Assembly (NCBI GenBank): GCA_900660155.1
Contig: CABFPE010000224.1
Span: 561,830 to 625,829, forward strand
From: Hofstenia miamia
Lineage: Eukaryota > Xenacoelomorpha > Acoela > Hofsteniidae
Length of the DNA stretch: 64,000 bases
Direction: 5' to 3'
Every line of letters starts with the position of its first letter. The first letter of the stretch is position 1. The position numbers were made by a program, and so were the translations under genes. This document shows positions 21,717-32,947 of the stretch, piece by piece. The notes under the pieces were generated by a model. That model ran no database searches and had not been told where the DNA came from. It worked only from the letters and a program-made list of their open reading frames with translations.

Positions 21717-23510
21717 GATAAAAAAGGATGCTAAATCATTTAAATCAGACATTTAAAGAATTAGGTAACTTCAATTTTCCTAAACCTTCTCTATCAGAAC
21801 TTAGGCAATCAAATTGTAAGTCAACGTTTCAATTTCGGCTGTCCACCTTAAGAGAATTAGAAACTATTGTACACAATTTAGACGTTAATAAATCTTCAGG
21901 TTCCACTCATTTACCGTACTTTATCATTAAAAAATTCTTTCATATATTTGGCGAACATCTATCATTTGCATTTAATCAATGTATAGTTGAAAACAAATTT
22001 CCGGAAATAATGAAAAAGTCAGACATAACACCTTTGTATAAAAATGGAGATCTCCTCATTGCTAAAAATTATAGGCCAATCTCAATAACACACCCTTTTA
22101 GTAAATTATTCGAAAAATTATTGCATATTCAAATCAACCAATACCTTGCATCTGAGAATATCTTATCATCTAAACAATATGGTTTCCGCGCTAAACATAG
22201 TACAAGTGATGCAATTATTTCAATTACTGAAAAAATATCCTCAAATAAATCTCAAAATAAATCCAGTTGCATAGCACTTCTAGACTTAAGCAAAGCTTTT
22301 AATTCAATGAACTTTGAAATTTTGGCGATTAAACTTAAAAATTACGGATTTCAACAAAATTCAATTAAGTTACTTATGAGTTTTTTAGAAAATAGAAAAC
22401 AGCGTGTTTTAATGAATAATATGAAATCTGATTATATTATAACCGATCGAGGAGTGCCTCAAGGCACAGTACTAGGGCCAATTTTATTTGCAATATATGT
22501 AAATGACATAATTAAACATGTAAAACATAGTGAAATATATCAATTTGCTGATGATACAGATAATGATGCATTTAGGGCTACAAAAAATTTACAAAGTGAT
22601 ATTGAAAATCTTTCTAGGTATTTCTCATCCAATCAATTAAAAATCAATATTGAAAAAACGCAATTCATTATATTTTTCCCCAATTCTGTAAAAGAAATAA
22701 CAAACAAGATCGAATTAATTGTTAACAGTGTTCCAATAAAACAATCTGATCATGTTACATATTTAGGTGTTGATATTGACAAAGATTTAAACTTCGATAA
22801 ATTTCTCCTAAAAAAGTTACAAAAAATGGCTTCTGGCGTTAGATACTTATACCACCTCAGAAATTTTGGACCAGATTATCACGTTCAATTATTACATGCC
22901 TTTTGTTTATCGCAATTACATTATTGTTCATTTTTATTTATAAATTTTAATTCAAAAAGCCGCTATTTATTATCAAAAACTTTTAATTGGGCATTAAAAA
23001 CATTAAATTTTGCACGTAAGCATGACCATGTTAGTGAATACAGACGAAAGTATAATATATTATCCCCGCTATATCAAGTACAATTCTATGCAGCTTCAAT
23101 TTTATTTAATTATAAATATGGCCGACAATCAATTTCTTTTCTTGATAATTACTTAAAAGTAAATCTTCGATCACATAAGTTTATTTGTAGCAGTATTTCA
23201 TATCTTAGTTTTCATCGAGCAGCCTCTAATATTTGGAATGATTTAGAAAATGAGATAAGAATAGAAAAATTTACAAAAAATTTAGAAAAAAATTAAAAAT
23301 CATACTTTTACATCGACAAAATACAATCGGAGATACAAACATGCTAAACACATTTACTGGTTTTTTACACTGAGCTCACCACACACATAGACACACACAC
23401 ACACACATTTATTCTATATATATTTTATTATTATTTTGTAAATACATGTATTTGTAGTTTGTAGCTTTTCTTACTGTCATTTATTTACAGCAATAAATTT
23501 GCTTTGACTC
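21715..23510 (+). mobile_element. 5'-truncated APE-type LINE (CR1/Jockey-like RT) with (TTA)n tail
   Basis: The element starts without an endonuclease region and holds a complete RT frame (21728-23296), a 3' UTR of about 210 bp with (CA)n near 23377-23406, and the phrase AGCAATAAATTTGCTTTGAC just before (TTA)n at 23511. The same 3' phrase precedes (ATT)n at 33771, so a TTA tail seems to belong to this family. Confidence 0.8.
21728..23296 (+). CDS. LINE reverse transcriptase, open frame of 522 codons
   Basis: The frame covers the whole RT and C-terminal thumb region but lacks an N-terminal APE endonuclease. Motifs in order: NKSSGSTHLPYFIIKKF (RT0/1), SDITPLYKNGD and KNYRPISITHPFSKLFEKLL (RT2), YGFRAKHSTSDAI, ALLDLSKAFNSMN with the first catalytic Asp, RGVPQGTVLGPILFAIYVND, and FADDTD, the catalytic box. 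Both Asp of the box and the upstream Asp are present. An unbroken frame among so many decayed elements suggests a fairly recent insertion. It lies between two (TTA)n arrays. Clade is judged from motif style only; CR1/L2 or Jockey-like. Confidence 0.85.
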   Translation: MLNHLNQTFKELGNFNFPKPSLSELRQSNCKSTFQFRLSTLRELETIVHNLDVNKSSGSTHLPYFIIKKFFHIFGEHLSFAFNQCIVENKFPEIMKKSDITPLYKNGDLLIAKNYRPISITHPFSKLFEKLLHIQINQYLASENILSSKQYGFRAKHSTSDAIISITEKISSNKSQNKSSCIALLDLSKAFNSMNFEILAIKLKNYGFQQNSIKLLMSFLENRKQRVLMNNMKSDYIITDRGVPQGTVLGPILFAIYVNDIIKHVKHSEIYQFADDTDNDAFRATKNLQSDIENLSRYFSSNQLKINIEKTQFIIFFPNSVKEITNKIELIVNSVPIKQSDHVTYLGVDIDKDLNFDKFLLKKLQKMASGVRYLYHLRNFGPDYHVQLLHAFCLSQLHYCSFLFINFNSKSRYLLSKTFNWALKTLNFARKHDHVSEYRRKYNILSPLYQVQFYAASILFNYKYGRQSISFLDNYLKVNLRSHKFICSSISYLSFHRAASNIWNDLENEIRIEKFTKNLEKN

Positions 23511-23529
23511 TTATTATTATTATTATTAC
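23511..23529. repeat. (TTA)n tail of the LINE
   Basis: Six units directly after the LINE 3' end. Confidence 0.9.
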
Positions 23530-26391
23530 TATTCTTTGTGTTTGTTTTTGTGCAGTTGATTTTATATGATTTCTCTTGTAAACTAATCTATACATATATT
23601 TGTAGTCATTGGAATGTTAATTTTGTTGTACTTATAGAATTCAATTAATTTTCTTCATTATTTTTTCTGTAGACAAGACAATAATATTTCTCGAATCTGA
23701 GAATGTTTTTAGTGAATTTTAAATAATCGACAATTATTGGCAATTTTCTTCTTAAGCAATATATTGAGCGAATTAGATAAAGTATTCAATAGATTTATCG
23801 ATTTCAAAATATTGATATAATCGCAGTATCAATTAAATATTGCCTATTCCTACAGATATCGAGTAGAACCAATACTTAATATATATGTACTAGGATTGCT
23901 AAAAGTTCATGAGGAATGAAAGCATCTCTGCCCTGTTGAGGGGGGGGGACGTTCCCTCAGTTCCCTTCGTTTGGGTGCGCCTCTGTTTCGCACACATGGA
24001 CTTTAAATCTGATCCCTGCGGCTGTGGTATACGGGCAGGTATTGAGAAACGTGACAATCAGAACCAGATAAGGAAATTTGAGAATTCAAACGAAACGATG
24101 TATCACTTGCAAGATGTACCAGGAACTGTCTTCTTGTCAACAACCTGTTTTCGTGGAGAGATAATTTTCAATGCTAAGGAAGATCATATCAACTGAATGA
24201 GATTTTTCTAGTGCTAACTTGTGGAAATATATCGTGTTACATTTTAATAAACACAATAATTAATCATATTTTGTACTGACAATCTTTTGAATAAAGGTAG
24301 CCTTGGGTCAACTTTTATCAAATATAAGGACAATTTTTTAGCGCGAAATAATTTTTTGATTCAATGCAGCAACATCAAAACGTCATTAAAAATGATCCAA
24401 TTATTAACACATGCACCTCACTGTATCGTCATTCGTGAGTCTTTAAAGTTTCTCATTGGCATTTTTTATTTGTTATTATTTGTTTTCAATCCACATATGC
24501 ATTATCCTCATCTATGTCGTCTGCATTTATCATAATTCAACGCATATTAAATTCTGTATTCACATTTAAATTATATTTGCATTTATCATGTAGTTTTAAT
24601 CTCACAAAAAGTTGACATTTCATGGAATATACTACCATATATGGGAACAAGCAGGAATTTAAATATTTGGGAAATGTTTATTACAAGCTTGAGGTAATGC
24701 TGATGCTGTGGCTGTATAAATATCAAAAATCCTAAAGTTTACACTTTCAGAAATTAATAGACTTATACCTGTTATTTTTTAAATTCTATCCAACTGGAAG
24801 ATGCCTATCATTTTTTCTATATTCTGTACAACTAATCTGCATTTGTCTGTGATAAATATGCTTAAGTTATATACAAAAAAATTTAAGTAAAAATGACTTT
24901 TGTCCTTATTTCCATTCTTGCATTTCAAATCATGGTTACACAAGACCGTTAGAACAAGCCATGGTACATTTACTGGTTGGTTGAATGTATCTGTAAAACA
25001 ATTTACTACGTAAAAGCCGAATTACAAAACACTCGCTAGATGACATTCCATCGAACAATAAACTCATAAATTAAAAACTACTATTTATTTTTTGGATCTA
25101 CACAGTGTTGACGATTGAGATGACACTTAAACTGCTTAAATTCAATTAAGCTATGAAATTTTAATTAAACGATACCCTAAGCTGATTTGAATAAACAAAC
25201 TATTTCCAAGCAATTACTTAAGCAAAGAATAAGTAAATTTATATCAATTAATAATCGTTTGCCTAGGCTCCAAAACAATAAGTATATTTCAGACAGTATC
25301 CATTGAAATACCGTTTCTACTATATAATATTCAAGCCTTTAGGCAATGACTTGTAGCAGTTAGTTGGGGAAGGCAAAATTTTGAGCAAGTATCGTTATTC
25401 TGAGCCGCTGTAGTTGAGTACTTTCAGCAAAAACATTTCGCGGGAAACATTTCTTCTAGATAATTTTCCAGTTTTCTATACGACATTGCGCACCAGCATT
25501 GGTGTTCGCTTGATAGATGTTCAAAATCTGAGCATCTAAGAGATTGGTTTGAATAACTATGCCGTGACAATAATATCAATAAATTTATTCAAATTTACAT
25601 AACTAACAATAACAAGTTTTTACTTTTTATTGAAATTGTCATCATATAACAAATCAATTAAAAGCAATGAGTTAAGAGTCAATATGCTATTTATCACTTG
25701 TTTGCTACATTGCAGATGCCCTCAACTTACCGTTTAAATGAAGCCTGTCAAAAAACGAAGTTTATACGAAATCGCTTAATTGACTACGGAATTGAAACGA
25801 ACAGCTGATATAAACTTCGTTTAAAACTGTTCAAAACTATTGAATTTAAATGGTCAACACTTTGGATATACATTATTCTAAAAAAGTTCAAATCTCACAA
25901 ATGTATAACCTGATCCAATTATATTCATGTGCTTCTGCACTGGACAACAAACTATCCTGCTGAAGCAGAATACTGAGTGTACATATCGAATCTGTACTTT
26001 AGAAACAAGATGTACATTTAACTATTTTCAAACGCATGCAGTAGCAGATATGTTTCAAATTTCATAGTTACTGTTTGCAAGGTTACCTAAGTAAAGTTAA
26101 TTCTTCTCGTAATTAGAATAGATGTGCTTGTACTAATAACTAGTGTTGTACATCCAAATGATTTTATTTAACCGTAGCCTTCCATTTAGAACACCTTTAG
26201 TCGTTTCCGATCAATAAGGAAAGTTTCATCCAGTTTCAAACAGTGCTGAAAATAGAAATTATTAATTGATTCTGTTCATAAATAAGTTTGCTCTACACAT
26301 TTTGCCACTGATAACATGCCATTATCAGCAGAAACTTACTGCGAATATTGTTAGAAAAATTTCTTCAATATAGCTAATATATATATATATA
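23530..26391. other. Intergenic DNA, no gene recognised
   Basis: AT-rich with a short G run at 23940. The open frame 23909-24196 (95 codons) has no family that I recognise and no visible splice context. (TA)n lies at about 26377-26391. Confidence 0.5.
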
Positions 26392-27328
26392 TAACGGGTG
26401 ATCAATTAAAATTAAATATAATTAAACAATAAATACTTGATATGTTTCTACAACTTTAACCGATATTGATATTTATTTCATGTGGCATATAATCGATAAT
26501 ACGATGAAAAACCTTAATGAGCACCAAAATGGTACATAATTGAACAAGATTCATTATTACAACAGCCCTCCAGACCAGTCCAAGTATCAAGTGTTTCTTT
26601 ATTTTAAACAGTTAAGTCTCGCAAAGCAAACTATTTATGATGTGTTAAGCAGATATTAGACTGTTGGATCCACTGAACGAGCTCAAAGAACATGGAAATC
26701 AGGTGAAAAGTTAACTCAACCTAATCGACAGCTAATGTGGATCGCAATTTTCCAAGAGGCATTATACAAAACCGTATTTCTTTCCATCTAAAACAGCCAT
26801 ATCCAAGGATACTTATTTGGAATGCATCAAAAAAACCTTTTGCCGTTTATTAAAGACGTTTATCCAGAGAGTGACTTGGTACATCTTTTGTCCTAATCTT
26901 GCTTCAAGCCATTATGCCCATGACACTTTAAATGCATTTGATGAATTTGGCATCAACTTTGTTACTAAGGACTCCAACTCTCCAAATGCACCTCAAGTGA
27001 TGCCTATAGAGGATTTTTTTTGGAATATTGAAACAAATAGTCTATGACAAGAGATGGGAGGCTAAAACTCATGATGAAGTAAAACAAAGAATAAAATACT
27101 GCTTACAACAAAAAAATTGACGAGGTTAGAGTTTGTGAGATGATAAAGAATGATAAGCAATGACTCACTAAAGCTCACAATGACGAATTTGAACTGTTTA
27201 CCAAATGTGTTGATATTACGTTTGAATTATGTACACTTCATTGTTTCATGAAAGTTTTGATAGACTATGTAATATGCCGTAATACAATATAATTTCCATT
27301 AGTATGGATTTTTATTGATCACCCGTTA
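26392..27328 (+). mobile_element. Mariner-like transposon (DD37E-type spacing), deleted
   Basis: The ends TAACGGGTGATCAAT and its complement form inverted repeats next to TA dinucleotides. At about 0.94 kb it is shorter than a full element (about 1.3 kb). Weak traces of the DNA-binding part are visible (AKQTIYDVLSRY near 26610-26655). Confidence 0.75.
26817..27047 (+). pseudogene. Mariner-like transposase fragment
   Basis: Seventy-six codons with PNLASSHYAHDTLNAF and NSPNAPQVMPIEDFFWNI. In relatives the first reads PDLASSHYA, so the second catalytic Asp is Asn here. The position of that residue and the Glu of PIED are 37 residues apart, as in DD37E mariners. The region of the first Asp is not visible, and stops and a deletion interrupt the upstream part. 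Inactive. Confidence 0.75.
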
Positions 27329-27330
27329 TA

Positions 27331-28786
27331 AAAATAAATATTAATGTATCAATTAGAAAACCGCTGACTGGACATTCTATAAGATAGGAATGATTAAATA
27401 GAAAATTTAGAATTTTTAAAAATTTTAGGCCTTTTCGTAAATTTGAAGAAGGGTTTCGGATAGAATGGGCTATTAAACAAATTTAGTGATAAAATATCTG
27501 AGGATGTTATCGCGTGTAATGGTTTCCTTGCTTAGGTAAGGAATATATTTGATGGAAATAGTTGTATGTTCACAATTATTACATTTGACTTTCCAAATAG
27601 ATTTTTTTTTACGTTGGTAGACTTTCAGAGTAAAATATTAACTAATTAACATCAACACCATAGCAAAAAATCTGATGTATCAGATCGTTTATTTAGAATT
27701 TAAATAATCTAATGTTCTATTTTCCAAAAATGCGAAGTGTGAAATTATATTACTTGTACAGCTAATATTGAACGCTACGTGATCACAGAGTATGCTCGTA
27801 AAAACGTTGCCAAAACTATCTAGTGCTCCAAATGCTATTAAATAACTAAAATCTGTTCGATTGTGTGACACTTTCAACCTAATTGCAAATTGAATTTTGC
27901 CAAAAAGTTCGTCATTAAATGTACATCTGCAAAGAAGTTTATGTTCTATTACTTTTAAAAATTGCAAAATAGTGGTATGGATTTCTAATAATGTTGTGAC
28001 AGAGTCAATTAAATAGAATCAAGTTAGGAATGCTCGGCAAAATTGCAACTAGTAAACTCCAGCTAAATAATTTTTTTGCTAAGAAGTGTCTTGCTCAAAC
28101 ATAGAAATTGTTGGTGTCAATTCATTACACTTAAATACTTTTCTCTATATTTCTAATCAGAATGCCTCAATTTGAACAACTGCTTAAGCGCTTTTAGGTA
28201 TATTATTACATGGATGTGCATTACATGCAGCGAAAACTCTTGCCCATCATTTGACAATAATTGTACGAACAATCTCCTAAAAGCTATAAGACATACAACA
28301 TTTGTTATTATGTAAATTTGCGGATTTTAGACATGCAAATGCACTTGGAATAAATTGCGCCAATGTCTAGAAAGGTTTTCTGTACTCTATGTTATAAATG
28401 AAGACTAGAACAATTGTTTGTACTGACCATTTGTGTTAAAAGCAATTTATCTAGGCCCAAGATTTTTTTAGATTTGTTGTGTACACAACACAACATGTTG
28501 TGTAGGGAATAAATATTCATCGTTATAAAATTTACCGTTTTGCATTTGATTAAAAAAAATTGGTTATTATATTATGTTTTTTCATATAAATATCATGAGT
28601 TATTGATATCGACAAACTACACATAGTTTCTTCAAAATATATTTTTGTCAAATTTGATACAATTTAAAAATATTGATAAAATTTTTAGGGTTTTCACTTC
28701 TAAGAGTGGATTCTTTCATTATGGCTGATTTATAGATGTGTAAGCTAAATATAGTCAAATATACCTGGAATAGTTTTGTTCGTATG
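27331..28786. other. Intergenic DNA, no gene recognised
   Basis: AT-rich. A 92-codon minus-strand frame at 27689-27967 has no recognisable domain. A 16-bp perfect palindrome (ACACAACATGTTGTGT) lies at 28488-28503. Confidence 0.5.
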
Positions 28787-28788
28787 TA

Positions 28789-30058
28789 CAGTACTGGCCA
28801 AAAGTTTGGGAACACTTTCCAAATTTAGAAATTTTTGTATTTTACACTAAAAACCCAATGTAGAAACAATATGATAACACCGTGTAGAAAGTAAATAGTT
28901 GATTCAGAAAAACTCACTAATAGTTTGTATGCCGCCATTATTGGCCAAACACGCAGCAATGCAATTTGACATTGACTCGACCAGCTTTCTACACTAATCA
29001 TCAGTAATCTCTGTGCACCATACCACTCTAATTTGCTCCTTCATATCGTCGAGTGATGTGCATTGGCGCTTCCTCAGACAGTTTTTGATGTGTTGTCAGC
29101 AATTTTCTATTGCGTAAGGTCTGAGGAGTTTCCCGGCCAGTTCTATTGTTTCAGAACTTTGGCGCTGTGGCAGGGAGCACCACCTCATTGTAGTACAGAT
29201 GTTCCGTGAAGCTGCATAAACATGGGAATTATTTTGAGGTAGGCCTTGGCTGTGACTGTCTCGTTTTGAGGAACAAAATGCAGACCAGCACGCCCATTTG
29301 CAGTTATAGCATTGCAAATCATCACAGAAGGTGCTGAGTGGACAGTTTGTTGCGTGTAACGTGTGTTGAATTTTTTGTTTCTTGGTTGTCGAACGTGTGG
29401 CCGGTATGATGTAAACTGGCAAATCTTGGATTCGTCACTAAACATTACTTGATGCCAATTCTCAGGGGTGTAGTGTTGGTATTGCCTGCAGAAGCGCAAC
29501 CAGTCTCGAATGTACTTTGAAGACAATCGGGGCTTGGCTGCCAGTTGGCACTACGGAAGGTCAAAGGTAGTATTCATTCTGCACTACCGCACCTAAATTT
29601 GCTTAACTTCAGAAGATGAAGACAATGGTTGATTGATGACGTAACGATGAATGAGATTGTCAGTCTTAGGGGTTGTCATTTTTGTTCTTCCAGACAGAAG
29701 AAAAATTTTGCAGTTGCTGATAGCGAGTAACACTTCTGGATACCGAAGATACTGACAAGCCCATTCTAACAGCTATAGCGCGATAATTGTACTACTTCTC
29801 GTACAAGATATGAATTTGAGCATGCTTTGCTGGTGAAATTTCACTACCACGGACCATATTTCAAACTATAATGATAGTGCTTTTTCAGTGAAAATGTATT
29901 GTGTGTAAATCTAAAGTTGTGTTAATTTGACTGGCGAAATAAATCTGTTGTAAATTCTAAGAAAAAATAGGAATTCCAGAAATTTTACAAAGTTTCCAGA
30001 AAATAGCACAAAATACGCTTTAGACAGGTTACTGTTCCCAAATTTTTGGCCAGTACTG
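28789..30058 (-). mobile_element. Tc1-like DNA transposon with intact ends, coding region broken
   Basis: Ends CAGTACTGGCCAAAAGTTTG (left) and the complement of CAGTACTGGCCAAAAATTTG (right) make inverted repeats of about 26 bp with one mismatch. TA is duplicated at 28787-28788 and 30059-30060. Length 1270 bp. Confidence 0.9.
29000..29860 (-). pseudogene. Tc1-like transposase, broken
   Basis: On the minus strand the start is near 29859 (MVRGSEISPAKHAQI), followed by a paired-like helix-turn-helix region (YRAIAVRMGLSVSSVSR). HQVMFSDESKI (about 29440) holds the first catalytic Asp and PSVMICNAITANGRAGLHF follows. The second-Asp region (about 29180) is scrambled by frameshifts, and the end reads IENCWQHIKNCLRKRQC (about 29060-29110), containing the Glu region. 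At least two frame changes and several stops. Confidence 0.8.
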
Positions 30059-30258
30059 TATATGCAGATGCTAGTTAGAATTGCTCAACACTTTACTGTT
30101 TTAAATATATATAACCTGTAATGTCACTCGGGGAACAATCAAGGTCTCTATATTTGAATTTTACTTATTAAACCAGTAGAGACTAATATCGAAAGCTTAG
30201 GGTAAGAATTAAGTTAAGAGACTTGGTTGTGGTGGCCAGATAAACCTGTAGAGACTGT

Positions 30259-30271
30259 ATTATTATTATTA
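30259..30271. repeat. (TTA)n at 3' end of R4/Dong copy C
   Basis: Four to five units between unique DNA and the element's 3' UTR. Confidence 0.9.
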
Positions 30272-32462
30272 CTCCTTGCATCTCACAGCTTCATGCTGGT
30301 ATCCCTCTCAGCTCAGGGAACTCACCAGTTCCCAGGGAGTCTGAGAGCTTTCCTCAGGACTCTAGCTGTTCCTAACAATGCTGCCTTCTGTGTTACTGCT
30401 TCTCCCCACTCTGGTACTCCCAACTCCTCCAAGTATCTCTTATGCATCTTACTCACTGCTCCTAGTGCTCCTACAACTACCGGGACTACTTCAACATTCT
30501 TTAACTTCCACAGCCTTTCTATTTCCTCTGCTAACTCTCTGTACTTGTCTATCTTCTCTTTCTCCTTGCTTTCTACATTTCTGTCCTTTGGTACTGCTAT
30601 GTCTATCACTGTTCCTAATCTTTTCTCTTTGTCTACCACTACTATGTCTGGCCTCCGTGCTTCTATCACTTTGCTCGTCTGTATTTTGAAGTCCCACAGT
30701 ATCTTAAACTTCTCATTTTCTATGACGCCCTGTGGCTTGTGCTCATACCACTTGTCTCCTGCTTCTAACCCATGCTGCCTGCTCAAACTCCAGTGTACCA
30801 TTCTTCTCACCTTGTCATGCCTGAACTTATACTCATTCTGTGCCAACTTTTCACACCCTGCTATCAGATGATCTACTGTCTCCGCCTCTTTCTTACATAG
30901 CCTACACTTATCACTTACTTCTACTCTTCTGTCTATATGCTTCTTTACCCAGTTTGTTCTTATTGCTTACTCCTGTGCTGCCATTATTAGTGCTTCTGTT
31001 TCTCTCTTCAGTCCTGCTTTCTTTAACCACTTGTTGCTCTCTTCTCTGTCACACTTTTCTGTTTTCCTCCAGTATTCTCCATGCATTGCCTTCTGTCTAT
31101 ACCTTGCTTGTCTCTCTGATTCCATCCTACTCTGGTATATCTTCTTTCCTTCACTGTCAGCTCTTATCTTCTTTAACTCCTTAGTGACCTTCAGTAGTGA
31201 GCCCTTAGGTTGCTTTTCTACATATTCCTTTAGCTCTAGTGCTTCTGCTTCTACAGTTTCCTCTATACTTAGCAGTCCTTTTCCTCCCTTATGCCTTGCC
31301 ATGTACAGCCTATCTACATCTCCATTTAGGTTGAATGCTCTCTCTGCTGCTAGTGTCTTCCTTGTCTCCCTGTCTAATTCCCTTCTGCTCCTATGGTATC
31401 AACCTATTCTGTTCTAAGTAACATGTCAGCCTATTTGAAATCACTTAAGTTAGCAATTTCCACGTTGTTGGCAGACATGTTATTGGTCTGAAGTTGCTTG
31501 CCTCACTACCTTTCTTTGGGTCCTTCTGTATCAGAAATGTCCTTCCCACTACCATCCACTCTGGACACCCACTCACCACACACTCCTCCAATGCTACTGC
31601 TAGTCTCTCATGAACACTTGTGAACTTCTTCAGCCAATACCCATGTACCTCATCTCTGCCTGGCGCCTTCCAGTTCTTCATCTTCTTTAGAGCCTCCTTC
31701 AGCCTTACAGTTGTGATTACTTCTTCTTCTTGCCTGACTTCTTTCTGCATCTGTACACTCTCTATCTCTGGTCCTGCACTTCCCCATATATTCTCCCAGA
31801 ACCTTACTGCGTCTTCACCTGCTTTAGCTGTAGCCTTTCCTCCTGCATCTAGTTCTTTGTAGAATCTTCCTTCTTGGGTCTCAAACTTCATATTGTCTCT
31901 TGCCTGCTTTGCCCTTGCCCTATACTTTCTCAGTTTCTCAGCTTCTGCAACTAATCTCTGCTTAAGCTCTTCTCTTGCAGTTTCTATAGTCTTCCCCTTA
32001 CCTACCCTGCACCTGTCCTGCACTGCCTTACTTGTCCTGATCTTCCCTATTTGCTGCCTAATTTTTGCCACTTTATTCTCAATTCTTCTTTCCCATGCTG
32101 GCTTTCTGTCTCCCTTATCTTCTTGTCGCCTTTTCTTCTTCATTTCCATGCCTACATTCTTCAGCACCTCACATGCACCTGCATATACTAAGCTATTTAT
32201 TACTGTTACACTCCTAACATCTATCCTCTCCAACACTTTATTGACTTTTGCTGTCTCTACTGCTAGCTTACTTCTCTTAACTCCTCTTGGAACTGGCAAC
32301 CTAGTTCTCTCACCTATTTCTTCCTTCATCTTTTCCTTGATTGCTGCTTCAGTTTCTGCATCTACTGGTTCTGCCACTTCTGTCTCAACATCTATCACTT
32401 CATCTTCCCCTTACTTAGGCAGGTCGGTGCAGGGCTCCAACTCGGGTCTCACGTTCCCCGTG
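30272..32462 (-). mobile_element. R4/Dong-type LINE copy C, both ends on (TTA)n, internally deleted
   Basis: This is the most complete copy. From 32462 on the minus strand: a short 5' leader (CACGGGGAACGTGAG...), an acidic then basic N-terminal region, WKAPGRDEVHGYW, PITCLPTTWKLLT and LEQNR (RT start), a junction near 31386 to RRELDRETRKTLAAERAF, RLYMARHKGGKGLLS, the pre-knuckle region, a CX2CX8HX4C zinc knuckle (CRLCKKEAETVDHLIAGC), then the restriction-like endonuclease (RRPDIVVVDKEKR, VIDIAVPKDRN, EKIDKYRELAEEIERLW) and LLGTARVLRKALRLPGNW. The stop is followed by a 50-bp 3' UTR and (TAA)n. The RT palm and FADD box are missing. Two open pieces of 317 and 174 codons survive. R4-clade Dong elements are known to insert in TAA repeats. 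Confidence 0.88.
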
Positions 32463-32484
32463 TTATTATTATTATTATTATTAT
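32463..32484. repeat. (TTA)n at 5' end of R4/Dong copy C
   Basis: About seven units at the element's 5' junction. Confidence 0.93.
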
Positions 32485-32946
32485 AATCATCTGCTCTGTA
32501 ACTTCTATCCCGTTCTTGCCTTCCTCCATTCTTCCAACATTCTCTTCCTGTAACCCCTCTCATCTGGCCTGCTTCTTCTGTAACACTCCAATGCTGTCCT
32601 GTTCTGCTCGTGTGTCCATTTGTGCCGTTGTCCATTGGTTCTGTGTGGATCCTATACTTCTCGATTCCACAATCCCTCCCGATTGTTCAGCCTGTTAACC
32701 AAAGATTCTTCGCACCCTCTGACCGACCATTGAAGGCCTGCCGGGGACTGATGGCCTTTGCTCTATCATGACTTCTCATCAGTGTTATATTGTGTTTGAA
32801 TTTGGACTCACATTCTCCTAGGAAGTTGCCAACCAAGGCTTAAGAGACCTTCCTGCCCCATGAGCTTTCATTTTGGACTGCCCTTGTCCTAGGAAGTTGC
32901 CAACCAAGGCTTTAGAGTGCTTCCTACCCTGTGAGCTAAGTCATCC
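32485..32946. repeat. Unidentified GC-richer block with a direct repeat
   Basis: Two near-identical phrases (CCTAGGAAGTTGCCAACCAA, then GGCTTTAGAG or GGCTTAAGAG) lie at 32817-32845 and 32888-32915. Base composition resembles the R4/Dong copies rather than the AT-rich surroundings. It could be the flank of another repeat in which the (TTA)n sat, or 5' sequence of a longer R4/Dong form. It ends at the single N at 32947. Confidence 0.5.
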
Positions 32947-32947
32947 N

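Noticed and set aside
19245-21756. Plus-strand frames of 60-181 codons rich in Leu/Ser
   Set aside because: They are the reverse strand of the R4/Dong coding regions, whose minus-strand motifs explain the lack of stops.
23909-24196. 95-codon plus-strand frame as a small gene
   Set aside because: No domain, no splice or promoter context, and the start lies next to a G run; not supported.
13782-30058. Treating the Tc1/mariner transposases as working genes
   Set aside because: All three have frame breaks or lost catalytic regions, although their ends are recognisable.
32425-32462. Similarity of the R4 copy C leader (GGGAACGTGAG) to 28S rRNA
   Set aside because: Only about 11 bases match, and the flanking bases do not continue the rRNA; I take it as chance.
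30227-32698. Plus-strand frames of 114-214 codons
   Set aside because: The same reverse-strand effect over R4/Dong copy C.
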